A stretch of 51,443 bases of DNA from Sphaerosporella brunnea (taxonomy: Eukaryota > Ascomycota > Pezizomycetes > Pezizales > Pyronemataceae): NCBI GenBank assembly GCA_008704415.1, contig VXIS01000340.1:1-51443 (forward strand). Reading direction: 5' to 3'. A program made the translations under genes and the position numbers. This document shows, piece by piece, positions 1 to 10,869 of this stretch (position 1 is the stretch's first letter; the number at the start of each line of letters is the position of its first letter). The notes below the pieces were generated by a model. The model was not told where the DNA came from and did not search any database. It saw nothing but the letters and a program-made list of their open reading frames with translations.

Positions 1-336
1 GCAATATGGCTACGCCGTATGCTTCAAGATATCCAAGATATATTTTTGGTAGGCTCTATATCAGAACTGCCATCAACCATACTGCTCATGGATAATCAAA
101 GCGCTATGGCTTTGACGAAGAATCCTGAGTATCGAAAGCGCACAAAGCATATTGAAATTGCCTACCACTTTGTCCGAGAATGCGTGGCAAGTGGTAAAAT
201 CTCTGTTAAGTATATACCAACAGATGAAATGACAGCAGATGTCTTGACGAAAGCTCTCCCCCAAATTAAGCATGAAAGACATATACGTGCTATGGGATTA
301 TATCCTGTTTCATCAGCAAAAGGTGGTGGAAATTAG
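1..336 (+). CDS. Ty1/copia polyprotein, RNase H C-terminus (partial)
   Basis: The frame is open from base 1 and ends with TAG at 334-336, so the 5' part lies outside the window. The residues match the C-terminal RNase H region of Ty1/copia Pol: a metal-binding Asp in LLMDNQSAMAL, then KRTKHIEIAYHFVRE, then a MTADVLTKALP tail. In the family this domain degrades the RNA strand of the RNA/DNA hybrid during reverse transcription. There is no frameshift in the visible part, so the insertion may be fairly young. It is followed by a roughly 500-bp untranslated stretch, a purine tract and an LTR, as expected at the 3' end of an element. The ATG at 19 is internal, not a true start. Confidence 0.9.
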   Translation, partial: AIWLRRMLQDIQDIFLVGSISELPSTILLMDNQSAMALTKNPEYRKRTKHIEIAYHFVRECVASGKISVKYIPTDEMTADVLTKALPQIKHERHIRAMGLYPVSSAKGGGN

Positions 337-832
337 GACTGAGCACGTGACCTGCGAAAATTTTGGCAGCACTTCGTTATCAACAGAGCGGCATTTGAAA
401 AATGCAGCACTCTGCAATTATGAGAGTTGAGAGCTTTCCACCAATTTACTAGCGACGCAGCGTTTTTAATCTGGCAGAAAAGCTCTCGTAATAACCTCAA
501 CCTGTTTGCCTTTATCAGGCTAACAGAGAGTTGCAGAGACAGAGTATGTATCAAACAGCAATTAAGCTGAATAACTCTGCTCAGCAGCACACAGGGTAGA
601 CCTGGTACTGTAGTTGATTCTGTTGTGGCTGTTGCTGGTTGCTGGTTGCTGGTTGTCACACTGGTTGTGCTGTTGCGCTGTCGCGCTGTGTGTGTTGTGA
701 AAAAAGGGGTGATGAACTGTGGCTTTAGTCTAATGGCTTGGCGTTTGCATCATCACCTATCACTCGGTTTTTATTTTTCCTGAAATAGGTTTTTTTGTTT
801 ATATGGAGTTCTTTTATGTCGCTGAGGGGGAG
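337..832 (+). mobile_element. Copia 3' untranslated region with polypurine tract
   Basis: No convincing coding frame. The stretch joins the Pol stop codon to the LTR. Its last bases (about 821-832, GCTGAGGGGGAG) form a purine-rich tract directly before TGTTGGGA, the arrangement used as plus-strand primer in LTR retrotransposons. The part at 610-700 is rich in TGTTGCTGGTTG-type short repeats. Confidence 0.7.
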
Positions 833-1001
833 TGTTGGGACTCCTGATAAGGAGTCTAACAGCGTCATTGATAAAAGAAGGTGACGCGTCTGTGAGTCTA
901 AGACTCAAGAACACTGCAATATGTAGCGAGGTTCTAGATGCCAGGGCGCCTGAATAAATAAGGCGCCCGTCTCCTTGTTTCTAGAAAAATAGCTCAATAC
1001 A
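833..1001 (+). repeat. Copia 3' LTR (about 169 bp)
   Basis: The LTR starts with TGTTGGGA immediately after the polypurine tract. The end is placed at a CA near 1000-1001, but another CA lies near 1006, so the 3' border is uncertain by a few bases. Two hairpins are visible: GACTCC/GGAGTC close to the start, and GGGCGCCT/AGGCGCCC around the A/T-rich GAATAAATA near 945-968. The second could hold the TATA or polyadenylation signal. The 5' LTR is outside the window, so a target duplication cannot be tested. Confidence 0.7.
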
Positions 1002-2715
1002 TACCATCGCTCCTCCTCAATTCTCTACAGAAATCGAACCCCGGGATCGGCAAGTGCCTGATATGCACAACTTCGGCAATTGGGTTACGTATCAGTACAA
1101 TCAACGGCACAATGCAAGACATATATCTACCGTTGGACCCTCGTAATGACGCCTGAAAGGAATGCTGGAAATAGATAGAAGTGCCCGCGGGTCCGCGGTC
1201 GTGGTGTCGGGGATCGGCAATACCGAAATCCATGGCTATCGACGTATATGTATGCATCTCATTCCTAGACGTCCTAGGTAAATAAAAATAAATACGCACG
1301 GCCGTGCGCCAGAGACATTTCATCTAGCTGCGATTCATGCATTTGCACAAGCATACAGATAATGGGAGGACACTCTCGGTATAGATATTTTTACCCAACA
1401 TCCACATGCACACACAATATAAATTATACACAGCGCTGATTGCCGGCTCACCGAGGATCGGCGCATTCCAGTGCATTGGAGCCGGCAAGTCTTACCTCAA
1501 TTTTCTACGGCTACAAATGTCCTATGCGCTACACTTTTCAACCTTCCGTAGGCTTCCGAAAGAGGCGGGTCGGAAAACGGCAGCCGGTAACGGCAGTATG
1601 CATTTCTTATTCTCTGCTACCTGTTATGTTACCGAACGTGCTTCTTTCAACTGCAGATGTTCCCAGCCAGCCGAAACACATGTACCCAAACGGTCGAAAG
1701 AGCAATCTCGACCCTGCGCTTTCCGCGCTGTTTCAATACGTGTCGTTTCTAAGGCTGCTCGGGTACGTAGCGTGCGGAAGTTGTCGCTGGGGGCTTTTTT
1801 CAGAGCTTTGTTTCTTCGGTGATGAAAAACGTTTGCAGCCGACTCCGCGCTGCACGTTAGCCGGGCGATTCCCGGTAGCCAGGGAACACAGTAGATGCCG
1901 TCTAGACCATGGATCCCTCAGCTCTCATGTTTTGATCGACGGCAGGAGAATCGCAGCGCCTGCTCATAGGGATGGCGCTGATTATAGGTGCGCGACGGTC
2001 AAAACATTACGCGATTGACTAGCTCGCACAGGATACCCCCCAAGGAGGGGAATTACCGTAGTGATACGAAGTCCGTGTTCCTGGTTTTACGCATCATCAC
2101 CACCACATAAAGCTGAAGAATCCCGGTCCGCTCCGTGAACTATCGGGGGCTTCTGTGTTGCGTGACTTATCAGCGAGGCAGCTTTCCAAAGCTGGACAAC
2201 AGTCTGGCTAGGAGAAAGGTCCTTTCTGCAAGGGTGCTTTCAGTTGCTTTTGAATTTTTGGACGCCGGAGGTGAAAAGGCCTCCGGAGGGTGTGTCAAGA
2301 CATAGCATGACACTCGCTATTTGGAATATCCCCCTTGACCTGTGTGCTTCATTTGGTTTTTTCTCCATGGTTTAAATAGTATCTGAGAGTGCAGTCAGCA
2401 GGATAGATAGTTTGAACCTATTGAAACCGGAATGCGGTCATTCAAAGTATGGCTGGAGTGCGCCGTGGACACGCCGAAAGTGCATGGGTCGAAGTCCAAG
2501 CGAAAATATACCTTAAGCCAATTGGTTACCCCTCTGACTGGTTTCAGAGTGCAGTTTGGGTATTTTCTGCCACTTTCCGAGAAACCGTGGCCTCTACGGG
2601 ACGGTCAAAGGTTTGGCTCATACTAGCTGCGCGCTTAGCCGATGCGTTAAGAGTTTTTGTCAGAGGTCGCTGCGAAGGCGACAATATGCGTACGGTCATG
2701 GAAAAAAAAAGCTTA
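1002..2715. other. Intergenic, no supported gene
   Basis: Open frames of 138 and 192 codons at 1406-2018 overlap each other in different frames and show no recognisable motif, so I do not call them. A short hairpin (CCGGAGG/CCTCCGG) lies near 2265-2290. Nothing else is supported. Confidence 0.5.
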
Positions 2716-2800
2716 CTCTCTGTCGGGGAATTGAACCCCGGTCTCCCGCGTGCCATCATTGAATGACAGGCGGAAATACTAACCACTATACTAACAGAGA
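2716..2800 (-). tRNA. tRNA-Asp (GTC) with a 13-nt intron
   Basis: On the minus strand the acceptor arms TCTCTGT (2800-2794) and ACAGAGA pair perfectly, followed by discriminator G73, as in Asp tRNAs. The D-arm box TAGTATAGTGGTTAGT and the T-arm GGGGTTCAATTCCCC are canonical. The anticodon stem TCCGC/GCGGG encloses the loop CTGTCAC with anticodon GTC at 2767-2765. The loop is interrupted after position 37 by about 13 nt (2763-2751), the standard place for eukaryotic nuclear tRNA introns. A run of nine T residues follows the gene (minus strand 2710-2702), a Pol III terminator. The gene appears functional. Confidence 0.93.
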
Positions 2801-5588
2801 TATGCATTACTTATGCAGTACATATTTTGTTTGTGATCGGGAAATCAGAGCGGCAATCACGGTTCTGGCGAAGTCGGATGACCGCCGGTGAATGGCACGG
2901 CGTCCGTGACATGGCCTGCAGAACGTCAAAATACCATGCGCCGCGGCTTGTACGGCTGGGTAAAACATCAAGTGAGCCCAAGAAACGTCCAGTCACCGTA
3001 CAGCTGGCCATTGCACTCTCGTGATGAATGCCAGTGTCAACTACAATCACAACTTCGAATTCAACGACCCGGAACTCACTGCAGAGTCACGAGTACTATC
3101 CTGGCAGTGGGCTGGTCGTCTTTGTTATCTTTTGACCCCATGTTGAGGTTGTCTGAATATGCAGCGGCGCCGTGACCACGTCCGTCGCGGCCGTCACGCA
3201 TGACCAACTTTGGCCACAATAAACAAAGTGAAGAAAGTACAGCCATGGATATGTCGAGAAGCATCTTGCATAACAGTCTGCGACTTCAAAAACAAAACAA
3301 AACATCTGGGAAATTTTATGAGGTACCGGATAAGCCTCTCGGGTGCCATTCTATGTCCCGTACGCGACCAAACCAGTCGTGACTGGTATTCCGGTTCGCG
3401 ACTAGGCCAACCTACATGGGAACTAGCACCTAGTTAATTTCCATAGATCAGTTTATTGAGCATGACTGCGGCTCTTGAGCGAATGAGTGGAACTTTAACT
3501 GTTGGATACGGAGAAACATCGCCAAATCGCTTCTTCATCACCTTCGCCCTCCCCACCCTAGCCAAGCGACCAGGCAGTGGAAGGAAAACCGACAGGACAA
3601 TCACAAGCGAGGATGGCAGTGATGAGAACGAGGGAATGGGTTAACCAACACGTCGCGACGCACCGGAATCTGTATCCTGTCGCGACGCGGGGGCTTTTTG
3701 ATGCAAAGCTGCATGACAGACCAGAGTGTTAGGCACCGGGTTATGGTAAACCATTTTCGGGATCTCCAGAGCCACTAGACAAAGATTGCCCAAATCCCGT
3801 AGTAAATGATGTCTCGCAGTCTCTGCTTGTCGGCATCGCGTCTGTCGTGGTGTTTTGGTGGGTTACCACAATCCGATCCACAACTACCGTTTTCAGAAAA
3901 GCTGAGCTTTCCCACCACCTTATTGACCGCCAGTACGCTGATTTCCACAACAAGTATCGGCTGGTGTTAAAGTCTCATGGGAAGAACTGTTTTAATGAGT
4001 AGCGGTGAGTACACCTTGTGGTTGCGGGGGTCGCGGCGGAGCCAAACAGGCCAGCGTTCATGGCACAGACAACGGCTGAGTTTTGGGCACCAAAACAGTG
4101 TTTGTTTTCGCGTATTCTTCGTACCACATCGATTTGAAGCAGATCGGTCTCGCCGTTGTTGAGATAATGGGGGGCATCGAGTGGGGCGCTTTCGGGTAGA
4201 AATATAACCCTAACCCTGAGAGCACCAACACGGTCCGAGGAAAGGTCTCACTGACTGCGTCTGTCTGGCCGAGCTTGACAGCACAGCAGCAAATTTGGTG
4301 GTCATATCGCACATTGGCCCCACATAGCTGGCGCTGGCCTAGAGTTCAGGAACACGATATTACAGACTCTGGGCGCACCGCATAGTGTACCCCAGCCATC
4401 TGTGGTGGCCCAAACGCAAACACTTAGAGCAATAACACCGTTTTTGTCCTGCTTGGTCCCTACATAAGTATTGATATAGAGTATCGTAATTGCATGCCAT
4501 AAAAGCAAATCATTCGCATCGCACAGTGAGCCGACGCTTGGGATTGGGCTCCGGATGAGACCAGTCCCGACACTAAGGCCGCGATTGGAAGAACGGACTT
4601 GAACTTATACTTGACTTGCAGCGTGTACCTACACAGGCAGTGTTTGGGCACACACTAGAGTATCTAAACTCTCTTACATAAGGTAATCGCATTCAAAAGA
4701 TCTCTCCGCGATGGCGCATCTCCCCTGGCTGAGGATAGAGGTTTGCAGTGCGATAGGTGGGGCCTGGAATGGGACATCTTGAGGTAGATTCAAGTTCTTG
4801 CCCCTAGAGCCTTACAGTTCGTTTTCGTCGGGCCTTCAACTAAACAGGCTGTCGGAATGTCCACTGCCACTTCCTATTGGCTCGCGCCTTCACAGTCAAA
4901 GGCTCGTTCAGAACACTGTTTTCGCGCTTTGATTATCTCCAGCTGGATTGCGAAATACTTCGAAGGAGTAGCCAAAAGTAGACGCTGTGTCCCAAGCCCA
5001 CCACTTGGTCAGTCGCCAGGCCTGTGCGGTTGACATCCTCGCAGTCGACGAAGGTACAACTCCCAGGCAACGCACGTTACGAAAGCAGTGCAAGGCAAGC
5101 TCAATCAAAAGATTGACGACATGTTACCTGTGCGTGCCATAAAGTGCTGGGGATCATGGATTCTCACTCACCGTTTCAACAAACAACGGAAATGTATCAC
5201 AATGTCTCAAAGAAGAGTAATTGCCAGAGTTATTGCTGGCCCGAAGTCTTTCGAACCAAGCGCCGGACCAATATCCGGCTCCAACGATGGTGTTCGGAGG
5301 GCGTGGGGAGGAGTCTGGTAACTTGGCGAAAAAGGTGTATGTCCGTGTGCTGCCTTCCGCCGCGGATTCGTCTTAGTAGTCCAGATAGTGTAATTTGGGT
5401 GCAGCTGAGGTCTGTCCACTCGAAGCACGAGAATTAAATGTCGCTTGAATATCCCACCACCACACACCACCAATGTGAGACCTGCGCCACTCCCGTTGCC
5501 GGCATCCCGGCAGTGTGGCATCCTTTCCTGCCACAGGCACGCCCTCCCCGGATTGCACAGCTAATCGACGCCTCCCCAGGTGGCTCAA
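2801..5588. other. Intergenic, no supported gene
   Basis: Only short unconnected frames, none with recognisable motifs. A two-unit telomere-like motif CCCTAACCCT occurs near 4207-4216. A 62-codon frame at 3456-3644 ends in an acidic tail but has nothing else to support it. Confidence 0.5.
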
Positions 5589-5603
5589 CGGTAATCCAGA
5601 GCC

Positions 5604-6011
5604 TTTGTTTTTTTGTTTTGTTTTAAATCATACATCGTACACAAGGACATTAGCCCCAGTGCCTCCTATCTTGCGAATCGGAGTGAGGCCAAAGGCCTAT
5701 GACGGACAAAGGAAACCTGGTATCCTGTCCCCACGGTTTTACCCGTCTGTTGGGGCTCCCCATACAAAGAAAATTCATGAAAAACAAACCACACCATTAA
5801 ACTCGCCCTAAATCAGTGGTGTTAGCCCTTTAATAGGGACTTAACCCGTACGTCTGCCAATTTCAGTTTCGTTGAGGAATTTCAGCACAACCGCCGTCAT
5901 CCTATCATCACAAAAAATATCCCTCACTCTCTTTTGTCTGCGCCGTCCCCATATCCTCTCCACCCCTCTGAAGAAGTCTTTGCGCTGTTCCTTCCACCTT
6001 CTGCAGTGCAG
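5604..6011 (-). mobile_element. 5'-truncated LINE (Tad-like) with 15-bp target duplication
   Basis: The segment is bounded by a perfect 15-bp direct repeat, CGGTAATCCAGAGCC, at 5589-5603 and 6012-6026. On the minus strand it starts inside a coding frame whose end reads like the C-terminus of the RNase H region of fungal non-LTR elements: TAVVLKFLNETEIGRRTG, stop at 5841. A roughly 210-bp 3' UTR follows, ending in an A-rich tail (minus strand of 5604-5630: AAAACAAAACAAAAAAAC). A 3' A-rich tail, 5' truncation and a long target duplication are the hallmarks of target-primed reverse transcription. The LINE class is firm; the Tad-like assignment rests on a short C-terminal similarity. Confidence 0.82.
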
Positions 6012-6026
6012 CGGTAATCCAGAGCC

Positions 6027-7319
6027 CAAGACTTTCCGCCAACGCACGACTACCGCCTCCGAGTGACTCCCTATGAACCTTACGATCTCACACGATCACA
6101 CTCGGCTATGGCGTAGTTTTGCCGTTCACCGAGGTCCCTTCAGAGGGGGCGAGGAGGCAGACCGGCGAAAAGCGCCCGGTGAGGGCGGTGCATGGAGCAG
6201 GAAAGGCGCGCCAAGCAAAGAAAGACACAGGATGAATCCCCTGGCCAGCCGTCGCGAGACCGTGCATTGAAGGGCGTGTTGGGGTGAAAAATGCGGATGC
6301 ACGCCGAGCGAGGAAGTAGACGCCTGTGAAAGTGGCGAGGCTTGGTGGTGAGGCGGGGAAAACAGAGGGTGGGAAGCGGGCTACATGGCGGATGGGAGGA
6401 CGCCCGAAATAATTGATCTGACGCCGCGAATGGATGAATTTTCATTCTCGAAGGTCGACGACACAAGCGGGTGGGCCGTACTCTGTTTGTTTGTAATCAC
6501 GTTTATGCGACCGGGAACGATCATGACAGACCACTGCGCATACCCGCCCTTATCCTGTCCGTCCTCTTGCTATCTCATGGGTCAACTGCGGCCACCGTGT
6601 CCTTGGGTGGCCGTACTTACTTACTTCAGTACTTGGGTCAACACTTATAGCTAGAACTTGGGGGGAAGACCCGCAGCAACTAACTGGACCATCACAGCCC
6701 ATCACAACCCGGCCTGCATAGTTATCGAGGACCCTCACTCTATCTAGCCTAACTATTAGTAAGACGGCCTAGATTATAATATGTATAGTTACCGGTCTGA
6801 GCAGTGAGCACCTACTTCAAACATTATTCACTGCGCGACGTCGACCGTGTATCGCAAACTGCTCTCTCCGGATGTGCGGGTGTACTACATAATGGTTATC
6901 CCTTCATGCGTGGGCGGGCCATGCATCTGCCAAAGTTATCGGTAGCGCTCAAAGGTGGGCAGGTGCTCTGGATAGTGTTATGAGCCGTAGGGGATGATAG
7001 TGAGGCCCAATGTGGGGGGTTCGAATAGTTATTCACAGCGGTAGGTACTAAGTATGGGTATATTGTACTTAACTATTCGAATATTCTCCAAGTTTTTCAC
7101 GATCTCGTGCACTTCTTCCACGCAAAATTTACCCCCAAGTCAACATCCCGTCCCTTATTTTATTTTTTTCGGAAATACGTTGCAAAATTCAAAATACCCG
7201 CATCCCCCTACAATTTTCGCAGTAGAAAACCCCAGAGCAAAAGCGGACACAGAAACAGAATCAAAATCAAAACAACAAAATTCGCCCCCGACGTCACAAG
7301 ATAACCCAGCATCAGTCCT
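6027..7319. other. Intergenic, no supported gene
   Basis: No frame shows recognisable motifs or plausible exon structure. This is the downstream flank of the lectin gene (which reads leftward), so its 3' untranslated region and terminator should lie just left of 7320. I cannot place them. Confidence 0.4.
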
Positions 7320-8258
7320 TCAGAGAGGCACTTCCTTGATATCGCTCGCGATGTTCCAGTAGGTAACACCGTGATAGATGCCCTGGGTCGCAACCTCGAA
7401 CCCAGTAGCGACAGATCGCGAATAGATAGTGAATGGAACCTCGATGTTGGCGCGGGTAACGGTGGCTGTCGCAGTGATTTTGGTGTGCGGGGGAGCAGTT
7501 GCAGGGAACCGAGCCGAGTAAGTCTTGCTTTCGGTGGTTGTGGTGCCCCATTTCATCGTGTGCGAATTGGATACGTCGACTTTAACTTGACCCTCGGCAA
7601 CGAAGGGGATCCCAACCTTTCCACTGGCTCCCACGGTGATGGTGAACCCGAGTGTGTAGTCGAAGCTGGAGGAATTGCTTTCGGTCCGGGAGAAATTGAA
7701 CTCGACCGTCTGATTGACAGAGGAATCGTTCCTCTGGGTCGCTGAACCGATGACCTCGGGGACATTGGAAAGGATCTTGGCCTGGTCAATCTTGTACTCA
7801 ACTCTGTTAATCTCCATATCCTCGAAGAGGAAGGTGAAGTACTGGTCGTCGTAGACGTTGCTGTTCCCCGGGTAGTTGTACAGCGTGGGATCGTTGTGAG
7901 TACGGGAGTAGAGCACGGCATCGGAGGCGAAATTTCGGATACGGAAGTTGCCCGCGAGCTTGCCGGTGCCGGGCTCGAACTTGAACCAGTTGTCCTCGTA
8001 CTGGCCGTTTCCACCAATGTGGCCGATCCGGGGATCGGGTGAGTTCCTCGACCAAATCACGTTCCCGGTGAATTTGCTCTTGATGAGATAATACCCTGCG
8101 TGCTTCCCTGTTCCGGGGATAAGCTGCCACCACTGATCGTCGTACACAGGTCCACCGTAGTGAAAGAATGTAGGTTCGTTCTGTTTGCGGGAGTAGAGGA
8201 CGTAGCCGCTACTGTAGCCACGAAGGCGGAAGGAGATTTCCTTGGGAGGGATATACAT
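7320..8258 (-). CDS. Beta-trefoil/aerolysin-like pore-forming lectin
   Basis: Uninterrupted single-exon frame of 312 aa with an ATG at 8258-8256. Residues 1-148 form a beta-trefoil lectin with one W/F-type repeat signature per lobe: DDQWWQL at 40-46, EDNWFKFEPG at 88-97 and DDQYFTFLFED at 137-147. The rest (about 149-312) is rich in alternating Ser/Thr and hydrophobic residues, as in aerolysin-type pore-forming modules; residues about 178-250 would hold the amphipathic insertion hairpin. Length and domain order match the haemolytic lectins of the Laetiporus LSL type, which bind galactosyl glycans, oligomerise and form membrane pores. No signal peptide is seen, as in that family. A role in defence against animals or competitors is inferred. 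The gene looks intact, in contrast to the decayed sequence around it. Specificity and toxicity cannot be read from sequence. Confidence 0.88.
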   Translation of the reverse strand: MYIPPKEISFRLRGYSSGYVLYSRKQNEPTFFHYGGPVYDDQWWQLIPGTGKHAGYYLIKSKFTGNVIWSRNSPDPRIGHIGGNGQYEDNWFKFEPGTGKLAGNFRIRNFASDAVLYSRTHNDPTLYNYPGNSNVYDDQYFTFLFEDMEINRVEYKIDQAKILSNVPEVIGSATQRNDSSVNQTVEFNFSRTESNSSSFDYTLGFTITVGASGKVGIPFVAEGQVKVDVSNSHTMKWGTTTTESKTYSARFPATAPPHTKITATATVTRANIEVPFTIYSRSVATGFEVATQGIYHGVTYWNIASDIKEVPL

Positions 8259-8500
8259 TATCGAAGGCTAAGTTGGTAGAGTCTGCGTTGAGATGGTCGT
8301 TCGAGTTATAGCTGGAAGGACTTGATGTTTTTTTTTTCCCACCATGAAGGAGGGCAACTCCGCTTCTTATACACGTTAATACAACAACCACCAACGATGA
8401 CTTCCACGTCTCTCTCGGACGGAGACCTTCTACTCCGCTCTCAGACGGCCGTCTATTGATAGACTCAGTCTGACCCTGCGCTGAAAGCAGGTGCGCCCGA

Positions 8501-8622
8501 CTCCCCGCCATGAAAAAAGCGTTCCCCGCGCGAGAACTGGGGTCCCCGAGCTGAAACTGTAGCCCCCGCTCTAAAAACTGAGGTTCCCGAGCTGAAAAGT
8601 GGGGTCCCCGCACTGGGGTATG
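8501..8622. repeat. Degenerate 20-21 bp tandem repeat, about 6 units
   Basis: Units begin with TCCCCG and share the pattern CCCCGAGCTGAAACTG followed by a G-rich end. The period alternates between 20 and 21 bp. The repeat lies 250-370 bp upstream of the lectin start codon, so it could overlap its promoter, but there is no direct evidence of function. Confidence 0.6.
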
Positions 8623-8844
8623 AGGCGAGCACAAATCATATCGGCAGCTGCCGGGCAAGCGTGTTTGATTCGCGAACGGTGTTGCTCGTCCCCTGCCAGT
8701 CATGATACCTCGTTTGCGAGTATGTAGACCAGACCTATCTATCGCGGAGTCCGATCTTCCCGATTGTGTGCTGTGGTCGAGCAACCTCTTGGCGCAAAAC
8801 TTTGATCCTGCCCACTGTGCTATTGAATGTAAAAGTTGTCGGTA

Positions 8845-9062
8845 TGGTGCAGGCAGCTATAAACCTGGTCGTCGGAGATGGACCACCACAATCAATGCCG
8901 GTATCCCCGCGTCCGAACTCAGAGCAAAACAAACGTTAAGCACCTAAGGCAGATGCGCTCTACAACCCAACGTTTTCCATTCCACTGTTTCTGCACTTGC
9001 GTGCTGCTTATTTTCTGACGAAAATATCCGTGCGACGACCAGGTTTTTAGCTGCCTGCACCA
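8845..9062. mobile_element. TA-flanked MITE-like element, 218 bp, 30-bp TIRs
   Basis: Sequence 8845-8874 (starting TGGTGCAGGCAGCTAT) is repeated inverted at 9033-9062 with one mismatch in 30. TA dinucleotides sit immediately outside both ends (8843-8844 and 9063-9064), as expected for Tc1/mariner-type insertion. No coding capacity; non-autonomous. Confidence 0.72.
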
Positions 9063-9090
9063 TAGCTCTAGAGCCATGCAGTCGGCATTA

Positions 9091-9246
9091 CGCGTGGCCG
9101 GCATTTAGAGCCGAAAAAAGGCACTGGCTGAAACTTACTCGAAGGAGAATCATTGCATTGAGCTCTCATCACCAGGTAGAGAAAGCCTCGCGAGATCTCG
9201 AGAGCTCGCCCACCCGCGATTTTTGTTTCTAAATGCCGGCCACGAG
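9091..9246. mobile_element. TA-flanked MITE-like element, about 156 bp
   Basis: Inverted ends: the left end has CGTGGCCGGCATTTAGA from 9093 and the right end its inverted counterpart (CTAAATGCCGGCCACG) to 9244. The similarity extends outward to TA at 9089-9090 and 9247-9248. A related sequence is found at 10455-10536, so this is a repeated family. It lies only 26 bp from the preceding element. Confidence 0.7.
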
Positions 9247-9712
9247 TATATTCGAGCTGTCCCACTGCGATGAGCCTGGGCCCTTCCTCCTACCACCCAT
9301 AGCACCACCAAATAAGCAAAGCTTTTTATCGTCCACTCATGTCAAGGTGTGGCCGCCGGGGGTCCGGCGATTGGTCCGTGGCGTGACCAGGCCGCGCGGT
9401 GATGACACCATCACGATCACGTGCCGAACGAAGAGGGCTGACGTGCACCGTTAGAAGAGCATTCAGCTGAGAGCAAGTATAGGATGGGGCTGTGCCCGCA
9501 GCAGGGTTATGATCATACCCCGCAATGTCGAAAGCGCCGAATACGTTGCACCACCTTTGTGCTCAGAGGTGCAAACGCCTTCATTATATAATCTCGTTGG
9601 TGCAACGTAGTCGTATTCGGCAATTTCCAATTTTTTTTTTTTTTTTCGACTTTTTTTTTTTTTTTTGGCCGCATATTCTAGACCTGAGGATTATTTTGAT
9701 ATCTTTTATGTA
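9247..9712. other. Spacer with two long T-tracts
   Basis: No gene. Two poly-T tracts of about 16 nt each occur around 9628-9667, separated by CGAC. Confidence 0.5.
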
Positions 9713-10294
9713 CAGTTTCTAGACAAAAGTCTTCGTGATTGCACTGCGGAAACTACAATTTGCACAACCACAACAGCATCTTCTGATTGAGAGCCACAAA
9801 AAAAATCCACCTCATTCGCGACTATGTGAACTATTTTTGTAGCCAGTATCAAGCCCTTTCATCAACTGTTTGTTGTTGTTGTACGCTGGCTCGCTTAAAA
9901 CGGTTCCTTAATTCCTGTAGCTCAATATCAAGGAAATGACATGTTCAAAAATCTTTAAAAACGGCTTCTGTATAGCAATAATACGTCTACCAAGCTGGCA
10001 ATTTTTTAAAGCTGAACCTATTGAGATAGACTCACTTTGGTGGACTGCGGTTTTCTTGGGGACGTGAAAACTGAGAAACCCCGCTCTGATTTGGTGACGA
10101 GATTTGAAGCACTTATGAGTGTCTGAAAATTTTGAAACTTTTTTTACAAGATCTTTTACATATGAAGTGTTAGATACGAGAGTCCTGAGGTCACAAAGCA
10201 AGAACCGGTGTCCTGGTGTTGAGCAGAAAGCGCACATTTTCGCCCACTTTTGGTGGGGTTTCGCAGAATCACGAAGACTTTTGTCTAGGAACTG
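9713..10294. mobile_element. TA-flanked inverted-repeat element, 582 bp
   Basis: The ends start with CAGTTTCTAGACAAAAGTC (left) and CAGTTCCTAGACAAAAGTC (right, inverted). About 28 bp match with one mismatch, and the similarity then continues with a small gap. TA dinucleotides flank both ends (9711-9712 and 10295-10296), consistent with a Tc1/mariner-like non-autonomous element. A 130-codon minus-strand frame (9908-10300) includes the spacing C-x2-C-x4-H-x4-C of a zinc knuckle, but it overlaps the TIR and has no other transposase feature, so I treat it as chance. Confidence 0.68.
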
Positions 10295-10454
10295 TACCAT
10301 AATTGAAGAGGGCGTTCGCCTCCCTTCCGCGTTCGCCTGCGACCTGGATTCTCTTTATAGCAGCGTATGGATTTCAAGAAAAATTGAGACGAGCCACTCA
10401 GCGCTGTCCAGAAAGCCTGATCGCAACTCCTGCCTACAGTAGTGGCCATATTCA

Positions 10455-10536
10455 ATTGAGCTCAATGATTTCTCCTTCGAGTAAATTTCAACCACCTGCT
10501 GCAGTTGCGTTTTTTGGTTCTAAATGCCAGCTACGA
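10455..10536. repeat. Partial copy of the 9091-9246 MITE family
   Basis: The stretch from GAGCTCAATGATTTCTCCTT to CTAAATGCCAGCTACGAG is clearly similar to the reverse complement of 9091-9160, including the terminal repeat and the following TATATA. The other end of this copy is not recognisable. Confidence 0.6.
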
Positions 10537-10540
10537 GTAT

Positions 10541-10869
10541 ATACTATCATATAGCATCAACAGGGGGACAATTTGGCCACAGACACATCGCAAAAACATC
10601 ACCAAAAATGCCAGAAAGGGTGCAAAAACGGAAAAAAAAAAATGAGTTACTGGAAGCGTTATTTTTAGAGTTAAGGGTAGTCCTAGTTAGTCCGCGGTGA
10701 TTTTTTTTCAGATTTTCTGGTCAATTTCGGAGGTGTGGTGGTTGTCGCGTTGTGTTGCGGCCAGTAGCCCTACCCAACGCCGGGGTGGGCTATGGCTGCG
10801 ACCGGCGATTGCGAAGTCAGGCAGGCAATTGGGCGTCAGTGCCAGGAAACCGAAACGATACAGTAGTAA
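10541..10869. other. Intergenic, nothing supported
   Basis: A/T-rich spacer with runs of A (10633-10641) and T. No gene seen. Confidence 0.4.

Noticed and set aside
1406..2018. Overlapping 138- and 192-codon plus frames
   Set aside because: Mutually exclusive frames with no recognisable motif or splice support.
9908..10300. 130-codon frame with a C-x2-C-x4-H-x4-C zinc-knuckle spacing
   Set aside because: Starts within the terminal repeat of a 582-bp element and has no further Gag or transposase similarity; a single motif can arise by chance.
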